This document shows positions 1-6,829 of a stretch of DNA of 10,575 nt, in pieces. Source of the DNA: an uncultured Eubacterium sp. GTDB lineage: Bacteria > Bacillota > Clostridia > Lachnospirales > Lachnospiraceae. The position numbers and the translations under genes are program-made. The notes under the pieces are model-generated. The model made no database searches. It was not told where the DNA came from and saw only the letters and a list, made by a program, of their open reading frames with translations. The DNA lies in assembly GCA_905236735.1 (NCBI GenBank), contig CAJOOU010000009.1:1-10575 (forward strand), given 5' to 3'. Each line of letters begins with the position of its first letter. Within the stretch, counting starts at the first letter, position 1.

Positions 1-350
1 GACACACCTCTGATTTTTTCGATTTCCAGCCTTGTAATAGGCTGCTTATATGCGATTATGGAAAGAGTCTCAAGCATTACATCGGTAAGTGAGTACTCCT
101 TCTGTTTATTCACGATATTAATCAGGCTGTCATAAAACTCGGCAGATGCACACATCTGATACGCTCCATCGAGTTCTATAATTCTCATACCACGCTCATT
201 TTCATCATATTCTTTTATAAGATTATCAAGCTGTGATTTTACCTCTTTTTTATCAGCTCCCGTAGCTCCCGCTATTTTCTCGGCGGATATGGCTTCCCCT
301 GTACAAAAAAGTATAGCTTCAATATTTGCTTTCAGTTTCTTTCCATCCAT
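1..350 (-). CDS. scpB: Segregation and condensation protein B (ScpB), N-terminal part, cut by the left window edge
   Basis: ScpB is the small winged-helix kleisin-interacting subunit of the bacterial condensin SMC-ScpAB. As a dimer it binds the middle of ScpA and supports chromosome compaction and segregation on the nucleoid. Reading from the ATG at 350, 116 residues are visible before the window ends. ScpB proteins are usually about 180-200 residues, so roughly the last 40% is missing because of the edge, not because of a mutation. The segment LSIIAYKQPITR (residues 96-107), continuing into a Glu-rich IEKIRGV, is the hallmark of the family, and the start MDGKKLKANIEAILFCTGE is also typical. 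The start is supported by an AGGAAAAG ribosome site that begins in the scpA stop codon; scpA ends only 9 bases upstream. The scpA-scpB order is the standard one, and cotranscription is near certain. Confidence 0.95.
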   Translation of the reverse strand, partial: MDGKKLKANIEAILFCTGEAISAEKIAGATGADKKEVKSQLDNLIKEYDENERGMRIIELDGAYQMCASAEFYDSLINIVNKQKEYSLTDVMLETLSIIAYKQPITRLEIEKIRGV

Positions 351-359
351 AATCTTTTC

Positions 360-1109
360 CTATGCCGCTATTTTCGATGTAATAACAATATCATCATAAA
401 GTCCGTTCTGGCTCACCGTAATCTCCCCGGTTTTTATCATTTCAAGTACAGCCATAAAAGTAACTATAATTTCCATCTTGCTCGTCGCATTTTCTATAAC
501 CGTTGTAAAAGAAAATGTTTTGTTTTTGCGGGCATAATCCTGCAGAAAACTCATCTTATCGGGCAGGGTAATCTCCTCTTTTTCTATCTTACCGAATCCC
601 GCGTGAACCCTGTCCACCCTGTTTGCCTGTCTTTTCATTATATCCTTGAAAAGACGGTGCAAATCTCCAAGTTCTATACCGTCACAGATTCTGTCCAAAT
701 CTATAGGCTTTGTGTATGACGATACTTCTTCGGGGATAGACGGCTGTTTATAAAATATATGTCCGGCGTCAACCTGTTTTTCCCTCAAAATAATCGACAT
801 ATACTTATACATCTTATACTGCAAAAGCTGTTCAACAAGTTCTTCCCTCGGGTCTATCTCCTCGCCGTCTTCATCCACCTCAGGCGGCAGCAGCATCTTT
901 GCCTTGATATTAATAAGAGTTGCTGCCATTACCAGAAACTCACTCGCACTGTCAAGATCCTCTTTTGGCATCTCTTCCACATACTCAAGATACTGTTTTG
1001 TAATCTCAACTATGGGAATATCATAGATATTGACTTTATTTTTCTCTATTAAATGCAAAAGAAGATCCAGAGGACCTTCAAATGCTTCAAGCTTCAGCTT
1101 CAGTTCCAT
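360..1109 (-). CDS. scpA: Segregation and condensation protein A (ScpA), kleisin
   Basis: ScpA is the kleisin subunit of SMC-ScpAB. By family knowledge, its N-terminal domain binds the SMC neck and its C-terminal winged helix binds the SMC head cap, closing the ring on DNA. The 249-residue length is normal. The N-terminus carries the diagnostic FEGPLDLLL (residues 10-18) followed by IEKNKVNIYDIPI. An acidic linker lies near residues 78-93, and the C-terminal winged-helix region ends in a typical MEIIVTFMAVLEMIK segment. The start at 1109 lies 9 bases after the livF stop. The only purine-rich ribosome site is GGGAGAG at the very end of livF, about 12 bases before the ATG. This spacing is rather long and suggests that translation depends partly on ribosomes leaving livF. 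Position at the end of a liv operon is an observation, not a functional link known from the family. Confidence 0.96.
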   Translation of the reverse strand: MELKLKLEAFEGPLDLLLHLIEKNKVNIYDIPIVEITKQYLEYVEEMPKEDLDSASEFLVMAATLINIKAKMLLPPEVDEDGEEIDPREELVEQLLQYKMYKYMSIILREKQVDAGHIFYKQPSIPEEVSSYTKPIDLDRICDGIELGDLHRLFKDIMKRQANRVDRVHAGFGKIEKEEITLPDKMSFLQDYARKNKTFSFTTVIENATSKMEIIVTFMAVLEMIKTGEITVSQNGLYDDIVITSKIAA

Positions 1110-1118
1110 AAATACCGT

Positions 1119-1829
1119 TTACTCTCCCAGATACGCCTTCCTTACGGAATCATCATTCATAAGTTCTTTCGCATTGCCTGAAAGAACAATTTTACCCGTT
1201 TCAAGTACATACGCTCTGTCTGCAATCGAAAGTGCTTTTTTCGCATTCTGTTCAACAAGAAGAACCGTTGTGCCCTCTGCCGATACCTTTTCAATAATGT
1301 TAAAGATTTCCCCTACAAAAATCGGTGAAAGTCCCATTGAAGGCTCATCCATAAGAATAATGCGCGGACGCGACATAAGAGCCCTTCCCATCGCAAGCAT
1401 CTGCTGTTCACCTCCGGATAATGTACCCGCAAGCTGGTTTCTTCTCTCTTTTAACCTCGGAAAACTATTATATACTTTTTCGAGGCTTTCCGCAATCTCA
1501 GCCTTGTTGTTTCTGGTATAAGCCCCGAGTCTTAAGTTTTCGATTACAGTCAGTTGTGAAAACACCCTTCTTCCTTCAGGCACATGAGCCATACCCATTG
1601 TTACGATTTTATGTCCCGGTACCTTTGTTATATCCACACCGTCAAACATGATGCTGCCGCTTTTGGGTGTAAGCATTCCCGTAATTGTCTGAAGAGTTGT
1701 GGTTTTACCTGCTCCGTTAGAGCCTATAAGGGCGATAACTTCACCTTCGTTTACCTCAAAGGATATACCTTTGATAGCCGCTATCATGCCATAATAAACC
1801 TCAAGATCCTTAATCTCAAGCATAGCCAT
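1119..1829 (-). CDS. livF: Branched-chain amino acid ABC transporter, ATP-binding protein LivF
   Basis: This is one of two cytoplasmic ATPases that drive the HAAT-family importer for leucine, isoleucine and valine, or related amino acids. All ATPase motifs are present in the 236 residues: Walker A GSNGAGKTT (36-44), the PEGR segment near 84-87 that is typical of LivF, the signature LSGGE (137-141) and Walker B IILMDE (157-162). The H-loop position is Gln194 within LLVEQN; replacement of the usual His by Gln is a normal LivF trait. The C-terminus YLGE is shared with LivG. The start MAMLEI follows an AGGAGA ribosome site in the 13-base gap after livG. A closer upstream ATG is out of frame and hits a stop at once. 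It is the fifth gene of the livKHMGF run and is followed after 9 bases by scpA. The exact substrate cannot be read from the ATPase. Confidence 0.96.
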   Translation of the reverse strand: MAMLEIKDLEVYYGMIAAIKGISFEVNEGEVIALIGSNGAGKTTTLQTITGMLTPKSGSIMFDGVDITKVPGHKIVTMGMAHVPEGRRVFSQLTVIENLRLGAYTRNNKAEIAESLEKVYNSFPRLKERRNQLAGTLSGGEQQMLAMGRALMSRPRIILMDEPSMGLSPIFVGEIFNIIEKVSAEGTTVLLVEQNAKKALSIADRAYVLETGKIVLSGNAKELMNDDSVRKAYLGE

Positions 1830-1842
1830 AAGTCATTTTCTC

Positions 1843-2601
1843 CTATTCTCCCAGATATGCTTTTATAACTTCCGGATTGGCAAGCACATCCGCTGTATTT
1901 CCCTGAGCAAGCTCAGTACCGAAATTAAGCACGGTCAGTTTTTCGCAAATTCCCGACACAAGCTTCATATCATGCTCAATTAAAAGCACTGTCATATCAA
2001 ACTTATCCCTGATAAGATGAATCGTATCCATAAGTTCTCCGGTCTCATTGGGGTTCATTCCCGCCGCCGGCTCATCCAAAAGAAGAAGTTTCGGATTGGT
2101 AGCAAGAGCTCTGGCTATTTCGAGTTTCCTCTGTTTTCCGTAAGGAAGATTAGAAGCCAGAATCTCAGCCTCATCGTCAAGGTCAAATACCTTCAAAAGT
2201 TCCATCGCCCTTTCCGTCATAGCCTTTTCCGTTTTAAAATACTTAGGCAGACGAAGTACTCCCGTTAGCGTAGAATATTTATAGCTGTTGTGGAGACCTG
2301 TTTTAACATTGTCAAGCACAGACAAATCTTCAAATAATCTTATATTCTGAAATGTTCTTGCTATACCGGCTTTGTTTATATCAGCCGTCTTCATTCCGTT
2401 TATAACCCTGCCGTCAAGACAGATTTCCCCGTCAGTTGGTTTATATACGCCTGTAAGCATATTAAATACCGTAGTTTTGCCGGCACCGTTTGGACCGATG
2501 AGTCCGTACAGCTGTCCCTTTTCTATTGTCATATTCAGGTTGTCAACAGCACGAAGTCCGCCAAAGGAGATGCCCAGGTTTTTAATTTCCAAAAGTGCCA
2601 T
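1843..2601 (-). CDS. livG: Branched-chain amino acid ABC transporter, ATP-binding protein LivG
   Basis: This is the partner ATPase of LivF, acting on the cytoplasmic face of the LivH-LivM permease. The 252 residues show Walker A GPNGAGKTT (36-44), Q-loop RTFQNIRLF (82-90), a signature region LPYGKQRKLEIARAL (152-166), Walker B LLLLDEP (172-178) and the H-loop His210 in LLIEHDM. The signature deviates from LSGGQ but matches the L-x-YG-x-Q form normal for LivG. The segment around 104-125, between the Q-loop and the signature, is the longer insert that distinguishes LivG from LivF. The start codon shares one base with the livM stop (TAATG arrangement). A very strong ribosome site GGAGGAGG is embedded in the last livM codons, so translation is coupled and efficient. 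No broken or missing motif was found. Confidence 0.97.
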   Translation of the reverse strand: MALLEIKNLGISFGGLRAVDNLNMTIEKGQLYGLIGPNGAGKTTVFNMLTGVYKPTDGEICLDGRVINGMKTADINKAGIARTFQNIRLFEDLSVLDNVKTGLHNSYKYSTLTGVLRLPKYFKTEKAMTERAMELLKVFDLDDEAEILASNLPYGKQRKLEIARALATNPKLLLLDEPAAGMNPNETGELMDTIHLIRDKFDMTVLLIEHDMKLVSGICEKLTVLNFGTELAQGNTADVLANPEVIKAYLGE

Positions 2602-3671
2602 TATGCCTCCTCCTTTGCATTCTTTTTAAATCTTGCCTTTACCCTGCTTCTAAATTCCACCATTGCCGGTGACCAGTTATAAAGCATCATAACTATCAAA
2701 AGAATAGCATATATAAGCATACGATAATTCGAAAGTCCCCTGAGCAGTTCGGGCAGCATGGTAAGTATTACCGCCGCAATAATTGAGCCCCTGAAGTTTC
2801 CGAGTCCGCCAAGTACAACAAAAACAAGTATCAGTATGGACATATTGAAATCAAACTTTGATGCCGTAACAGATGAAAGGAAATGAGAATAAAGTACTCC
2901 CGCCGTTCCGGCTATGGCCGCCGATACGGTAAAAGCAATGAGTTTGTATTTGGTAATATTAATTCCGACCGACTCTGCCGCAATGCGGTTGTCCCTTATA
3001 GACTGAATCGCGCGCCCGGTCCTGCTGTTTACAAGAAATACGCAGATTACAAGAGCAAGCACGGTAAGAATCACTCCGATGGTAAATGTTGTCACCCTGG
3101 GTGTACCCATTATACCCTTTGCGCCGTCAATTATCATCTTACCTCCGTCCTCAAGCTCTACAGTATCATTTATTATCGAAATATGTATCCCCTTTGAATC
3201 CACTCCGAGATAGAATACATTGAGAATACCCTTAATAATCTCTCCGAATGCCAGAGTAACAATGGCAAGATAATCTCCGTTGAGTCTGAGAACCGGTATG
3301 CCAATCAAAAATCCGAATAAGGCCGCAACAAGGGTGCCTAAAACAAGGGCGATAAAAAACCTTATGCCGATATTGGGAATAATATCCGCAGCCCCTTGCG
3401 TAAATGTCGCACTTACAAAAGCACCGACCGACATAAATCCGGCATGTCCCAGAGAAAGCTCTCCAAGATATCCCACGCAAAGGTTGAGTGCAATCGCCAC
3501 CACCGTATAAATACATACATCAGCCACAAGGGACTTCAATGTACTTGAAAGATTTCCCGTAGCCCCAAGTATTATTATTACAATATAAATAACCAATATG
3601 CCGGCAATTGTATCGAGCATATGAATTGTAGGTTTTTTGAATGTGTTTCTAATCTGTTTAATCTTACTCAT
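2601..3671 (-). CDS. livM: Branched-chain amino acid ABC transporter, permease LivM
   Basis: LivM is one of the two integral membrane subunits that form the translocation channel with LivH. I place the start at the ATG at 3671 (MSKIKQIRN, 356 residues). An AGGTGA ribosome site sits five bases upstream of it. The in-frame GTG at 3680 would lie inside that ribosome site, so it is unlikely to be used. After a basic N-terminus there are many hydrophobic segments, the first at about 22-36. The family motif GELSLGHAGF is at 70-79. A polar loop of the type often seen in LivM carries an acidic DTVELEDGG stretch. A cytoplasmic loop with RAIQSIRDNRIAAESVGIN, in the middle of the protein, is the ATPase-contacting region. 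The gene follows livH with no gap and shares one base with livG. Confidence 0.96.
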   Translation of the reverse strand: MSKIKQIRNTFKKPTIHMLDTIAGILVIYIVIIILGATGNLSSTLKSLVADVCIYTVVAIALNLCVGYLGELSLGHAGFMSVGAFVSATFTQGAADIIPNIGIRFFIALVLGTLVAALFGFLIGIPVLRLNGDYLAIVTLAFGEIIKGILNVFYLGVDSKGIHISIINDTVELEDGGKMIIDGAKGIMGTPRVTTFTIGVILTVLALVICVFLVNSRTGRAIQSIRDNRIAAESVGINITKYKLIAFTVSAAIAGTAGVLYSHFLSSVTASKFDFNMSILILVFVVLGGLGNFRGSIIAAVILTMLPELLRGLSNYRMLIYAILLIVMMLYNWSPAMVEFRSRVKARFKKNAKEEA

Positions 3672-3676
3672 CTTAA

Positions 3677-3682
3677 TCACCT
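3677..3682 (-). promoter_or_regulatory. Ribosome binding site that decides the LivM start
   Basis: The minus strand reads AGGTGA here, overlapping the livH stop codon TAG, with five bases to the ATG at 3671. The fit and the spacing favour that ATG over the GTG at 3680, which lies within the site. LivM is therefore three residues shorter than the longest reading frame. Confidence 0.7.
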
Positions 3683-4562
3683 ACACTTTCTCTCTGATCT
3701 TCTTGCCGAAAAGTCCGGTAGGCTTAACCAAAAGTACAACAATAAGCACAGCAAAAACAATTGCATTGGCAAGCTGTGTTGAAATGTAGGCACTTGAAAG
3801 ATCCTCGATTATACCGAGCAAAAGTCCGCCGACAAAAGCTCCCGGCACTGAGCCTATACCGCCGAATACGGCAGCCGTAAAAGCCTTGATACCCGGAAGT
3901 GCTCCCGTATAAGGATTGAGTGAATGATACTGCGAGCATAAAAGCACACCCGCTATTGCAGCAAGTCCCGAGCCTATTGCAAATGTAAGTGAAATGGTTT
4001 TATTAACATTAACGCCCATAAGCTGTGCCGCCTCACGATCTTCCGATACGGCAAGCATAGCCTGTCCGGCCTTTGTTTTCTTAATGAATAAAAGCAGTGC
4101 CGCCATAATAACAAGACAGCAGATAATAGCAAGCACGGCTGTTCCCGATATGGTAAGCGCACCACCCGCAAGTTTAAGTGACGGGAGCGAGAGCACATCC
4201 GGGAATGATTTGGTATCTGCCCCAAAAAGAAGAAGGGCAACATTTTCAAGCAGGTAACTTACTCCGATAGCGGTAATAAGAACCGCCAGAGAAGCCACCT
4301 TTCTAAGCGGCTTATAAGCAATTTTTTCAATAACAATACCGAGCAGCGTACAAATAACCACGCTAAGGAGAATGCCCAAAAGAGGATTTACTCCCGATGA
4401 TGCCACGGCATAAAAAACAATATAAGAACCCACCATGATTACATCACCGTGAGCGAAATTAAGCATCTTGGCAATACCGTATACCATGGTATAGCCGAGA
4501 GCCATAATAGCATAAATACTTCCTAAACTGATTCCGAAAATAAGATTTTGCAAAAACTGCAT
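3681..4562 (-). CDS. livH: Branched-chain amino acid ABC transporter, permease LivH
   Basis: LivH is the second channel-forming membrane subunit of the importer. The 293-residue length is typical. The N-terminus MQFLQNLIFGISLGSIYAI leads into GYTMVYGIAKMLNFAHGD, the best known LivH signature. The central loop AVSEDREAAQLMGVN is the cytoplasmic coupling segment that meets LivG/LivF. The C-terminal half has GIKAFTAAVFGGIGSVPGAF, also conserved in the family. About eight hydrophobic spans can be seen. A GGGAAGAG ribosome site lies just before the ATG at 4562. The gene is separated from livK by 90 bases containing a large hairpin, and it abuts livM with no spacer. It is therefore the first gene of the membrane/ATPase part of the operon and probably expressed at a lower level than livK. 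Confidence 0.96.
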   Translation of the reverse strand: MQFLQNLIFGISLGSIYAIMALGYTMVYGIAKMLNFAHGDVIMVGSYIVFYAVASSGVNPLLGILLSVVICTLLGIVIEKIAYKPLRKVASLAVLITAIGVSYLLENVALLLFGADTKSFPDVLSLPSLKLAGGALTISGTAVLAIICCLVIMAALLLFIKKTKAGQAMLAVSEDREAAQLMGVNVNKTISLTFAIGSGLAAIAGVLLCSQYHSLNPYTGALPGIKAFTAAVFGGIGSVPGAFVGGLLLGIIEDLSSAYISTQLANAIVFAVLIVVLLVKPTGLFGKKIREKV

Positions 4563-4587
4563 TACTCTTCCCTACCTTAGCTAAAAT

Positions 4588-4636
4588 TGTCATCTACACG
4601 AAGACGGGCAATTCCCCGTCTTCGCATAAAATGACA
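4588..4636 (-). promoter_or_regulatory. Intercistronic hairpin between livK and livH
   Basis: The sequence shows a perfect 10-base inverted repeat (4599-4608 with 4615-4624, arm CGAAGACGGG) around a six-base loop. An outer six-base pair of arms (4588-4593 with 4631-4636) is separated from the inner stem by short unpaired stretches. In the transcript the outer stem is followed by AUUUUAGC, not by a long U tract, so it is a weak terminator at best. Placed between the binding-protein gene and the permease genes, it probably stabilises the 3' end of a livK mRNA segment or causes partial termination. That role is inference from comparable operons such as malE-malF. Confidence 0.7.
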
Positions 4637-4652
4637 TATAAATGTTTTTCAA

Positions 4653-5864
4653 TTACTCAGCAGATACATATACTCCGTCCTGAATGATTACAGCACGAGG
4701 TCCCTTACTTACAGCACCCGAAGCATCCCAGGTCATATCCTCACCAGTAACTCCGTTAACTGTAATCTGAGTCATGGCACTCTTTAATGCTTCACACATA
4801 TCAGAGATAGACATATCAGGAGTAACACCTGATTCTTCGATTGCTGCCTTGATAATATAGATAGCATCGTAAGCATCGGCTGCGAACTGGTTAGGAGTCT
4901 CACCGTATGCTGCTTCATAAGCGCTTACAAAGTTTACTGTAGCATCATCCTCTGCATCTGCTGCAAACGGTGTAAGAAGATATACACCCTCTGCAAGTGA
5001 TGTATCAAAACCTTCAAGGGTAAGGATACCGTCCATACCGTCTACACCGAAGAAGATCGGGTCATATCCCATCGCATCAGCCTGCTGGAATACGATTGAA
5101 GCTTCTGTGTAGTAGAAAGGAAGGAATAAAAGGTCTGCTCCGGCTGCCTGTGCTGCCTGAAGCTGTGTAGAAAAGTCTGTCTTTGTATCGTCTGTAAATG
5201 TTCCTTCGTATACTACATTAAGACCGAGTGTTTCAGCCTCTTCGATAAATGTCTCATAGATTCCTGATGAATATACATCAGCACTGTTATATAAAACAGC
5301 GATGTTTGAGCCAAGTCCTGTCTCTGCCATATAGTCTGCCGAAGCTACACCCTGGTTAGGATCTGTAAAGCAAACCTGGAAGATGTTGTCACCGAGTGCA
5401 ATAACATCTGTAGATGAAGCTGACGGTGTAAGTTCAAACATATTGTCTGCTGCTGTTTCTGCACCAACTGCGATACACGGGTTTGTTGTAACAGTACCCA
5501 TAAGTATCTGCATACCCCAGTCCTTAAGAGAGTTGTATGCATTTACGGATTTCTCCGCATCATGTACATCATCTTCAAACTTGTATGCAATCTGGTATCC
5601 GTTTATACCACCGGCTGCATTGATTTCATCAACAGCTATCTGTGCGCCGTTCATAACAGCACTACCGTAGATTGCTGCCGCACCTGTTGTAGGTCCGATT
5701 GCACCGATATAAAATGTGCCTTCTGCGCCCTGCTCTGCAGTCGCAGTGTCGGAAGCTTCGCCCGATGCCGAAGATGATGCATCAGAAGAACCACAGCCGG
5801 CAATAAGTGACATTGCCATTGCAGCAACTAAAATGCTGCTTAAGATTTTCTTAATCTTTCTCAT
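4653..5864 (-). CDS. livK: Branched-chain amino acid ABC transporter, substrate-binding lipoprotein LivK
   Basis: This is the extracellular solute-binding protein that captures the amino acid and delivers it to LivHM. In a Gram-positive cell it is held to the outer face of the membrane by a lipid anchor. The 403 residues start with a basic tail and a hydrophobic core, ending in the lipobox LIAGC with the modified Cys at 24. A Ser/Ala/Glu-rich flexible linker follows to about residue 48. The mature domain opens with IGAIGPTTGAAAIYG and continues with GAQIAVDEINAAGGINGY, both typical of the type I periplasmic-binding fold (Peripla_BP_6). A consensus AGGAGG lies five bases before the ATG. Codon use leans toward C-ending Asn, Ile and Phe codons and CAG for Gln more than in the GGDEF gene upstream, as expected for an abundant protein. 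Leu/Ile/Val is the likely ligand class, but related HAAT proteins bind other amino acids, amides or short amides such as urea, so specificity is open. Confidence 0.95.
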   Translation of the reverse strand: MRKIKKILSSILVAAMAMSLIAGCGSSDASSSASGEASDTATAEQGAEGTFYIGAIGPTTGAAAIYGSAVMNGAQIAVDEINAAGGINGYQIAYKFEDDVHDAEKSVNAYNSLKDWGMQILMGTVTTNPCIAVGAETAADNMFELTPSASSTDVIALGDNIFQVCFTDPNQGVASADYMAETGLGSNIAVLYNSADVYSSGIYETFIEEAETLGLNVVYEGTFTDDTKTDFSTQLQAAQAAGADLLFLPFYYTEASIVFQQADAMGYDPIFFGVDGMDGILTLEGFDTSLAEGVYLLTPFAADAEDDATVNFVSAYEAAYGETPNQFAADAYDAIYIIKAAIEESGVTPDMSISDMCEALKSAMTQITVNGVTGEDMTWDASGAVSKGPRAVIIQDGVYVSAE

Positions 5865-5878
5865 AATTTCCTCCTATG

Positions 5879-5894
5879 TTAAATACATATTTAA
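5879..5894. repeat. AT-rich palindrome in the livK leader
   Basis: There are two seven-base arms, TTAAATA and TATTTAA, around a two-base centre, directly between the leader hairpin and the livK ribosome site. It could be an operator half-site pair or simply AT-rich leader. Its 3' arm in the RNA lies four bases from the AGGAGG. I see no match to a named regulator site. Confidence 0.3.
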
Positions 5895-5939
5895 ACAAGA
5901 AAAGCGTTCCGCATCATACGGATGAGGAACGCCCTTGTT
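5894..5939 (-). terminator. Terminator-like hairpin in the livK 5' leader
   Basis: On the minus strand, GCGTTCC (5932-5926) pairs with GGAACGC (5910-5904). After one mismatch, CATC pairs with GATG, closing a five-base loop. The 3' arm runs straight into a U-rich tail (UUUUCUUGUUU). An outer pair, AACAAG (5939-5934) with CUUGUU (5899-5894), can extend the stem. This is the shape of an intrinsic terminator. It lies 57 bases past the phosphoesterase stop but also downstream of the livK promoter, so it may act as an attenuator on livK as well as a stop for the upstream operon. Confidence 0.65.
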
Positions 5940-5949
5940 CAGCGTTTAT

Positions 5950-5978
5950 ATAGTATAACTTTAAAGCGCTGATGTCAA
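5950..5978 (-). promoter_or_regulatory. Sigma-A-like promoter for the livKHMGF operon
   Basis: The minus strand has a perfect -35 TTGACA (5978-5973), a 17-base spacer and a -10 TACTAT (5955-5950). An AT-rich stretch lies upstream of the -35. Transcription would begin near 5943, giving an untranslated leader of about 80 bases before livK. The -35 lies only 17 bases after the phosphoesterase stop codon, so this promoter uncouples liv expression from the upstream pair of genes. Confidence 0.8.
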
Positions 5979-5995
5979 GAAGTTTGTATTAAAAA

Positions 5996-6829
5996 TTATA
6001 CATCATTGTTATTCAAAGTAATGTCAAGCACCTCTGCCATATCATTGATTCTGATATTAAAAGTATGGGTCCCGAGACCCTTGGATACTATCATCGTTCT
6101 TCCGTCTTCGTCAAATCTTCCGGCATCATATTTTGGAAAAAAAGTAAGGTTCGGGGAAATAACAGCCCCTATAAACGGCAGTCTTATAAGTCCGCCATGG
6201 GTATGTCCGCTTAGCACAAGACCTGCTCCGGTCTCCTTATAGTTTTCAAAATAATCCGGATTATGGGCGAGCAAAATCTCATAGTCTGATTCTCTCTCAT
6301 CCGTAGCAAGGCTTTTTACATATCCTCTGTCCATCTTGACCTTCTTTAATTTGCGGTAATATCCAAGGTCAATGGAAAGGCCCGTAATCTTAATCCTTTT
6401 TTCGCCGATTCGGACAATCTGAGATAAATTATCAAGATAAAAAATCCCCGCCTTTTCCAACTCCGAAAAATAGTATTCGTAGATTTCCCGTCTTATGCCT
6501 TTGGACGATTTCATCCTTTCCTCATGATTTCCCGGCGAGTAATACACCGGTGCAATCCCGCAAATCGTCTTAAGAAAGGCAAGTTCATCATCCACCGCTT
6601 TTTGTATGTTGTCTCCGTAAAGCTGTTCATACCTTTCGTTTTTAAGAGCGGTTACAAGGTCTCCGGGTATACATATTATATCCGGACTTATATTTTTTAC
6701 GGCACTTATGAGTCTTTCGTTTTCTTTTCCGTATTTTTTGCCATGCAAATCACTGATTACACAGACCTTAAGACCAACCGGTGCCTTTACCGAGTAGGAA
6801 GTTATGCAAAATCTGTCAAGTCTACCCAT
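5996..6829 (-). CDS. Calcineurin-like metallophosphoesterase (YaeI/YkuE-like)
   Basis: This is a predicted two-metal phosphoesterase of 277 residues. The whole metal-ligand set of the family is visible in order: ISDLHG (Asp27, His29), GDLV (Asp57), GNHE (Asn101, His102), LLAHNPDYF (His189) and SGHTHGG (His209, His211). It should therefore be catalytically competent. The layout resembles the YaeI/YkuE group, many members of which have an N-terminal membrane or export segment. Here the protein begins only about 20 residues before the catalytic core and has no hydrophobic helix, so a cytoplasmic location is likely. The substrate is unknown; lipid-linked, nucleotide or protein phosphates are all possible for this fold. 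The ATG at 6829 overlaps the end of the GGDEF gene by eight bases and no good ribosome site precedes it, so translation is probably coupled to that gene. Cotranscription hints at a shared signalling role, which is inference. Confidence 0.9.
   Translation of the reverse strand: MGRLDRFCITSYSVKAPVGLKVCVISDLHGKKYGKENERLISAVKNISPDIICIPGDLVTALKNERYEQLYGDNIQKAVDDELAFLKTICGIAPVYYSPGNHEERMKSSKGIRREIYEYYFSELEKAGIFYLDNLSQIVRIGEKRIKITGLSIDLGYYRKLKKVKMDRGYVKSLATDERESDYEILLAHNPDYFENYKETGAGLVLSGHTHGGLIRLPFIGAVISPNLTFFPKYDAGRFDEDGRTMIVSKGLGTHTFNIRINDMAEVLDITLNNNDV

Noticed and set aside
1030..1521. A plus-strand open frame of 163 codons opposite the livF and scpA genes.
   Set aside because: It lies antisense to two clear conserved genes, has no ribosome site or recognisable motif, and follows the codon shadow of the real frame.
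1119..1829. Gln194 in place of the H-loop His in LivF as possible loss of function.
   Set aside because: LLVEQN is the usual LivF sequence at this position.
1860..2601. The LivG signature LPYGKQ, which departs from LSGGQ, as possible evidence of a defective ATPase.
   Set aside because: This form is normal for LivG proteins, and Walker A, Walker B, Q-loop and H-loop are all intact.
3672..3680. A GTG start for livM three codons upstream of the ATG.
   Set aside because: The GTG lies within the AGGTGA ribosome site that serves the ATG at 3671, and the extra residues add nothing to the family match.
4588..4636. The livK-livH hairpin as a full intrinsic terminator ending the livK transcript.
   Set aside because: No long U run follows the stem on the minus strand, and livH has no visible promoter of its own in the gap, so complete termination is unlikely.
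5891..5917. A tiny open frame in the livK leader (MMRNAFLV) ending in Leu and Val codons, reminiscent of an attenuation leader peptide.
   Set aside because: It has no ribosome site, and its Leu/Val codons lie in the 3' arm and U tail of the hairpin instead of upstream of it. A stalled ribosome there could not control the hairpin in the classical way.
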